Assembly: GCA_910584185.1 (NCBI GenBank)
Contig: CAJTYC010000053.1
Location: forward strand, 1 to 17,898
DNA length: 17,898 bases
Direction: 5' to 3'
DNA from: an uncultured Muribaculaceae bacterium
GTDB lineage: Bacteria > Bacteroidota > Bacteroidia > Bacteroidales > Muribaculaceae
In this document: positions 15,407 to 17,898 of the stretch, piece by piece
Numbering within the stretch: position 1 is the stretch's first letter
Layout: each line of letters starts with the position of its first letter
Translations under genes and position numbers: made by a program
The notes under the pieces: generated by a model
Told to the model about the DNA's origin: nothing
Seen by the model: only the letters and a program-made list of their open reading frames with translations
The model's database searches: none

Positions 15407-15786
15407 GTGGGAACATTAAACTTTTTAGAACGCGGAACGCGCCTATGGCGCATCGGAACGCGGAACTTACGCGGAACTTCTTTATTTTTATGCTGATATG
15501 ATTTCTGAACATGAACGCAAGCGGGCTTTCAGGCTTCGCCCTCAATGCTTCGCGGAACGCAGGCGGAATCCAGGCGAGAAGATGATATCGAGACCACATC
15601 AGACTTCCGCCTGCGTTCCGCGACACATAGAGGGCGAAGCCCGAAATGTCCGCCAGCGTTCAGCCAAAAGCCTGTCTATGTTCATGCAGAAATATGAAAG
15701 TTTATACAGAAATCTGAAAATAAAAGAGTTCCGCGCCCTCACTGCGCCGCAGGCGCGTTCCGCGATCCAAAAATTTTTAAGTTCCA
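15407..15786 (+). repeat. Nested inverted-repeat element, copy B
   Basis: About 380 bp and the direct repeat of copy A, starting 736 bp downstream of it. It has the same pattern: GCGGAAC forward at 15432, 15460, 15471 and 15552, reversed at 15615, 15728 and 15757. Inner arms 15551-15568 and 15605-15622 are perfect 18-bp inverted repeats. An outer perfect 12-bp pair, 15532-15543 with 15630-15641, is separated from the inner arms by 7 bases on each side. From 15600 to about 15734 it differs from copy A (14896-15030) at only three positions, all transitions, while the left half is more diverged and about 30 bp shorter. Confidence 0.85.
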
Positions 15787-15870
15787 TCGGCCCATCTTGC
15801 TTTAACAATCCTATCAAGGGAAATTGAGGTTGTAGTCGTCACCGGAGGCTCCTTGCCCGGTGGCTTCGCG
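15787..15870 (+). repeat. Conserved flank of copy B plus GC-rich module
   Basis: The 48-bp stretch 15775-15822 is identical to 15081-15128 beside copy A. It is followed by a GC-rich module (15835-15870: GTCGTCACCGGAGGCTCC...GCCCGGTGGCTTCGCG) like the left arm of the large palindrome. Here the second arm is missing, so no palindrome forms. The module ends 22 bp before the promoter of the ATPase-nuclease gene. Confidence 0.8.
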
Positions 15871-15892
15871 TCGGGAGAAATGCGTGGTGGGA

Positions 15893-15924
15893 TTTGTGTG
15901 TTGCGTAATAAATTGTTATATTTG
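15893..15924 (+). promoter_or_regulatory. Promoter of the ATPase-nuclease gene
   Basis: TTTG at 15893-15896, a 20-nt spacer and TATATTTG at 15917-15924 match the Bacteroidetes consensus exactly. The start of transcription should be near 15931. That excludes the upstream GTG at 15924, which is part of the -7 box, and supports translation from ATG at 15951 or 15954. Confidence 0.8.
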
Positions 15925-15950
15925 TGGGTGGATTGTGCTTTAAAGCCGGA

Positions 15951-17549
15951 ATGATGGAAGAAGTCGGAAGAAATAATATTGTGCCTCGTTATCCTATCGG
16001 CGTGCAGTCGTTTGAGGAGTTGAGGGCGAATGGTTATCTTTATGTTGATAAGACGGGGTATATACCGTCGCTTCTTAGCAATAAGTATTATTTTATGAGC
16101 AGGCCCCGACGATTTGGCAAGAGCCTGTTCTTGTCTACTCTCGAGTCATATTTTAAGGGTCGCAAGGAGCTTTTCGAGGGACTTGCAATCCATGAAGTAG
16201 AGAAGGAGTGGGTTAAATATCCGGTGGTTCATATTGATTTCAATACAATGAATGCCACCGACGTTGAAGAACTTAAGGACGAAATTCGTAAAGCATTGTT
16301 TGATATCATCTCGCAGTATCAGATTGAGGTTTGTTCATACGGATTATGGAGCAATGAGAATTATCCGATAGGTACGCTTTTTGAGGATGTCGTGGTCGCT
16401 TTGCATAACAAATATGGCCGTCAGGTAGTGGTGCTTGTAGATGAATATGACAAGCCATTTATCGAGGTGCTTGATAATGAGACTATGCGTGACAATGCGA
16501 TTGCTGAGTTGCGACCATTTTTCGGGGTGCTGAAGTCTGCCGACAAGTATATTAAGTTCGCTTTTTTAACCGGAGTGTCCCGCTTCCGTAACACTACCAT
16601 ATTTTCAGGTGCCAATAATCTTCTTGACATCAGTATGGATCGGGAGTACGGCTCGCTTATGGGTATAAGCCATGGTGAGATGCTCGAATACTTTAATGAA
16701 GGGATATCCGGTATAGCCGAATATTACGGCGTTCCGTTTGATAAGATGGTAGAGACCTTGCGTGATCGTTATGATGGATACAGGTTCACGCGTGCTGAGG
16801 AGTGGGTGTATAATCCGTTCAGTCTTTTGAATGCATTCAAAACTCAAACGTTAGATGACTATTGGGTAATGTCGGGTTCGTCGAAGATATTATCGACATA
16901 TCTCCGGGAATCGGAATTTGCAATTGATGAATTGACGAGCGAGTGGGTATCGGCCAATCAATTGGCGAGTACATATTCTAAGGTCAATCCGGTTTCATTG
17001 TTTTTTCAGACCGGCTACTTGACTATAGACAAAGTGGATGGCAATCTCTTCTTACTGAAGATTCCTAATGAAGAAGTGCAGGGAGCTATGGCGCAACTTA
17101 TTATTCCGGAATTTGTGCAGGGCTTCAATGATGTTCACTATGAGCGGTATAGAGCGCGATTGTTAAAATCTATCAAGAGTGGGGATGTAGACGCTATGAT
17201 GACCACATTGCGTAGCCTGCTTGCGGGTATACCATACGAAGAAATAGTTGATATGAAGCTGCAGGAGAAACATCTGCATTTGTGCCTATATATTATTTTC
17301 TTGATGCTTGGCACATGTGCAAGGTGTGAGATTTCACAATCCGGGGGTAGGTTGGATATGGTGGCGCAGACACCGTGGAGAGTGTATGTGTTTGAATTCA
17401 AGATAGACGAGACTCCCGAAGCCGCGTTGAGTCAGATAGAGGAAAGAGGATATGCCATACCATACGAAGGAACTGGTAAGGAAGTGTTGAAAATAGGGGT
17501 AAACTTTTCGTCGCGTTTACGCACCATAGAGTCGTGGAAGGTGGTATGA
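15951..17549 (+). CDS. AAA-ATPase-like protein with DUF1703 PD-(D/E)XK nuclease domain
   Basis: 532 residues from ATG 15951. The N-terminal AAA-ATPase-like domain (about 10-300) opens with IGVQSFEELRANGYLYVDKT and has the family's compact Walker A RPRRFGKSL (51-59), Walker B VVVLVDEYDKP (159-169) and sensor-like TGVSRF (207-212). A helical middle follows. The C-terminal DUF1703 domain carries the PD-(D/E)XK pattern GRLDM (D469), then VFEFKI (E482, K484) and a trailing QIEERGY. All expected active-site residues are present, so the gene appears intact. The family is abundant and multi-copy in Bacteroidetes and its biological role is not established; DNA cleavage coupled to ATP hydrolysis is inferred. 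The base composition is clearly more AT-rich than that of the genes at 269-14517. It stands alone: own promoter, repeat cluster upstream, broken gene downstream. Confidence 0.92.
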   Translation: MMEEVGRNNIVPRYPIGVQSFEELRANGYLYVDKTGYIPSLLSNKYYFMSRPRRFGKSLFLSTLESYFKGRKELFEGLAIHEVEKEWVKYPVVHIDFNTMNATDVEELKDEIRKALFDIISQYQIEVCSYGLWSNENYPIGTLFEDVVVALHNKYGRQVVVLVDEYDKPFIEVLDNETMRDNAIAELRPFFGVLKSADKYIKFAFLTGVSRFRNTTIFSGANNLLDISMDREYGSLMGISHGEMLEYFNEGISGIAEYYGVPFDKMVETLRDRYDGYRFTRAEEWVYNPFSLLNAFKTQTLDDYWVMSGSSKILSTYLRESEFAIDELTSEWVSANQLASTYSKVNPVSLFFQTGYLTIDKVDGNLFLLKIPNEEVQGAMAQLIIPEFVQGFNDVHYERYRARLLKSIKSGDVDAMMTTLRSLLAGIPYEEIVDMKLQEKHLHLCLYIIFLMLGTCARCEISQSGGRLDMVAQTPWRVYVFEFKIDETPEAALSQIEERGYAIPYEGTGKEVLKIGVNFSSRLRTIESWKVV

Positions 17550-17880
17550 TGTTGATTTAAAGCCATATTTTTCGGCCAGGCCTTTATCCATGGCTTGTCT
17601 ATAAAAAAAACATGCTTTTATCAAAATTTCGACTTTCCCAATATCTGGTTTCTACTGCCGTTATTCCTGCCATTACTTCCTTTGATAATGAATTGCAAAG
17701 GTCTTTTAAGTTTGATGAAATACCTGCCAAAGCCATCAAATCGGAACTGAATGCCGATATGCCATCATCTTCAACAGATATATCAGTGACTAATATGTAA
17801 ATAATTTTACATTCATCAAAAGTTTCTGGATCATTTGTTATTTCGTAAACGGCCCAAACTCCGCGAGGCAATTTTAAGCG
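17517..17880 (-). pseudogene. Frameshifted remnant of an unrecognised gene
   Basis: On the minus strand an open frame runs from after a TAG at 17883-17881 through LPRGVWAVYEITNDPETF and KIIYILVTDISVEDDG to KSMFFL and a stop at 17601-17599. Just before that stop lies an 8-A run (plus 17603-17610). With one base fewer the frame continues as MFFYRQAMDKGLAEKYGFKSTSY, strongly protein-like, to a stop at 17519-17517. The most likely reading is a gene broken by a one-base insertion in the homopolymer. The only early start is TTG at 17871. The original N-terminus may lie to the right of the window or be lost. I cannot name the family. Its tail would overlap the 3' end of the ATPase-nuclease gene by about 33 bp, convergently. 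Confidence 0.55.
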
Positions 17881-17898
17881 CTAAATATACCTTTGCTG

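Noticed and set aside
15376..15412. tRNA-like string GATGTAGCTCAG
   Set aside because: It resembles a D-arm only; no anticodon arm, T-arm TTCRA motif or CCA-side acceptor pairing follows.
14671..15786. CRISPR array
   Set aside because: Only two long copies hundreds of bases apart; no short regular repeat-spacer units and no cas genes.
17560..17595. Inverted pair AAGCCAT/ATGGCTT after the nuclease gene as a terminator
   Set aside because: Only 7 bp with a long interior and no T run on the needed side; it also overlaps the frameshifted remnant's coding sequence.
17612..17800. Plus-strand 62-codon frame opposite the right-edge remnant
   Set aside because: The minus-strand reading is longer, more protein-like and continues across the homopolymer; the plus frame is its shadow.
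17888..17895. TACCTTTG at the right edge as a plus-strand promoter
   Set aside because: The -7 box is perfect, but no TTTG-like -33 element lies 19-21 nt upstream and the gene it would serve is outside the window.

Overview
The window looks like chromosomal DNA of a member of the Bacteroidales, most likely a Muribaculaceae-type gut bacterium. The family is inferred from gene content and style, not proven. Supporting signs: a TMEM260-like (DUF2723/GT117) membrane protein of Bacteroidetes type, the DUF4271-hemD gene pair, a succinate CoA-transferase, near absence of Shine-Dalgarno sequences, and several promoters fitting the Bacteroidetes -33/-7 pattern TTTG-N19-21-TAnnTTTG. Three of these have a spacer of exactly 20 nt.

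Layout. Positions 1-81 hold the 3' end of a 5S rRNA gene and its terminator, so an rRNA operon enters from the left. A short intergenic stretch (82-268) with repeat fragments and a strong promoter leads to a run of plus-strand housekeeping genes: a GT117-like protein (269-4231), a polysaccharide deacetylase (4322-5014), an NAD-dependent epimerase (5036-6043), a DUF4271 membrane protein (6040-7134), hemD (7165-7917), a 992-residue receiver/PPDK_N ATP-grasp protein (7986-10964) and a coiled-coil protein (10968-11567). miaB (11568-12962) runs on the minus strand and abuts the coiled-coil gene stop to stop. Its promoter overlaps that of the divergent succinate CoA-transferase gene (13012-14517).

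From 14518 to 15950 there is no credible gene. This stretch holds two copies (about 425 and 380 bp) of a nested inverted-repeat element built around the heptamer GCGGAAC (four forward in the left half, three reversed in the right half of each copy). It also holds GC-rich modules, two of which form a 41-bp-arm palindrome (15138-15232). A related GC-rich module lies about 15 kb away, between the 5S gene and the first CDS. The element carries a compensating base-pair change between copies, which suggests that the folded form matters.

Directly downstream, a gene with a perfect promoter (15893-15924) encodes an AAA-ATPase-like/DUF1703 protein with a PD-(D/E)XK nuclease domain (15951-17549). It is more AT-rich than the housekeeping genes and looks acquired. 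The right edge holds a minus-strand remnant (17517-17880) broken by a one-base slip in an 8-A run.

The left 14.5 kb is an ordinary chromosomal backbone (envelope glycan/protein glycosylation, tetrapyrrole, tRNA modification and succinate/propionate metabolism genes). The right 3.4 kb is an accessory patch of palindromic repeats plus an ATPase-nuclease gene. The repeats and the nuclease gene are the best candidates for something undescribed, but a functional link between them is only inferred from adjacency.
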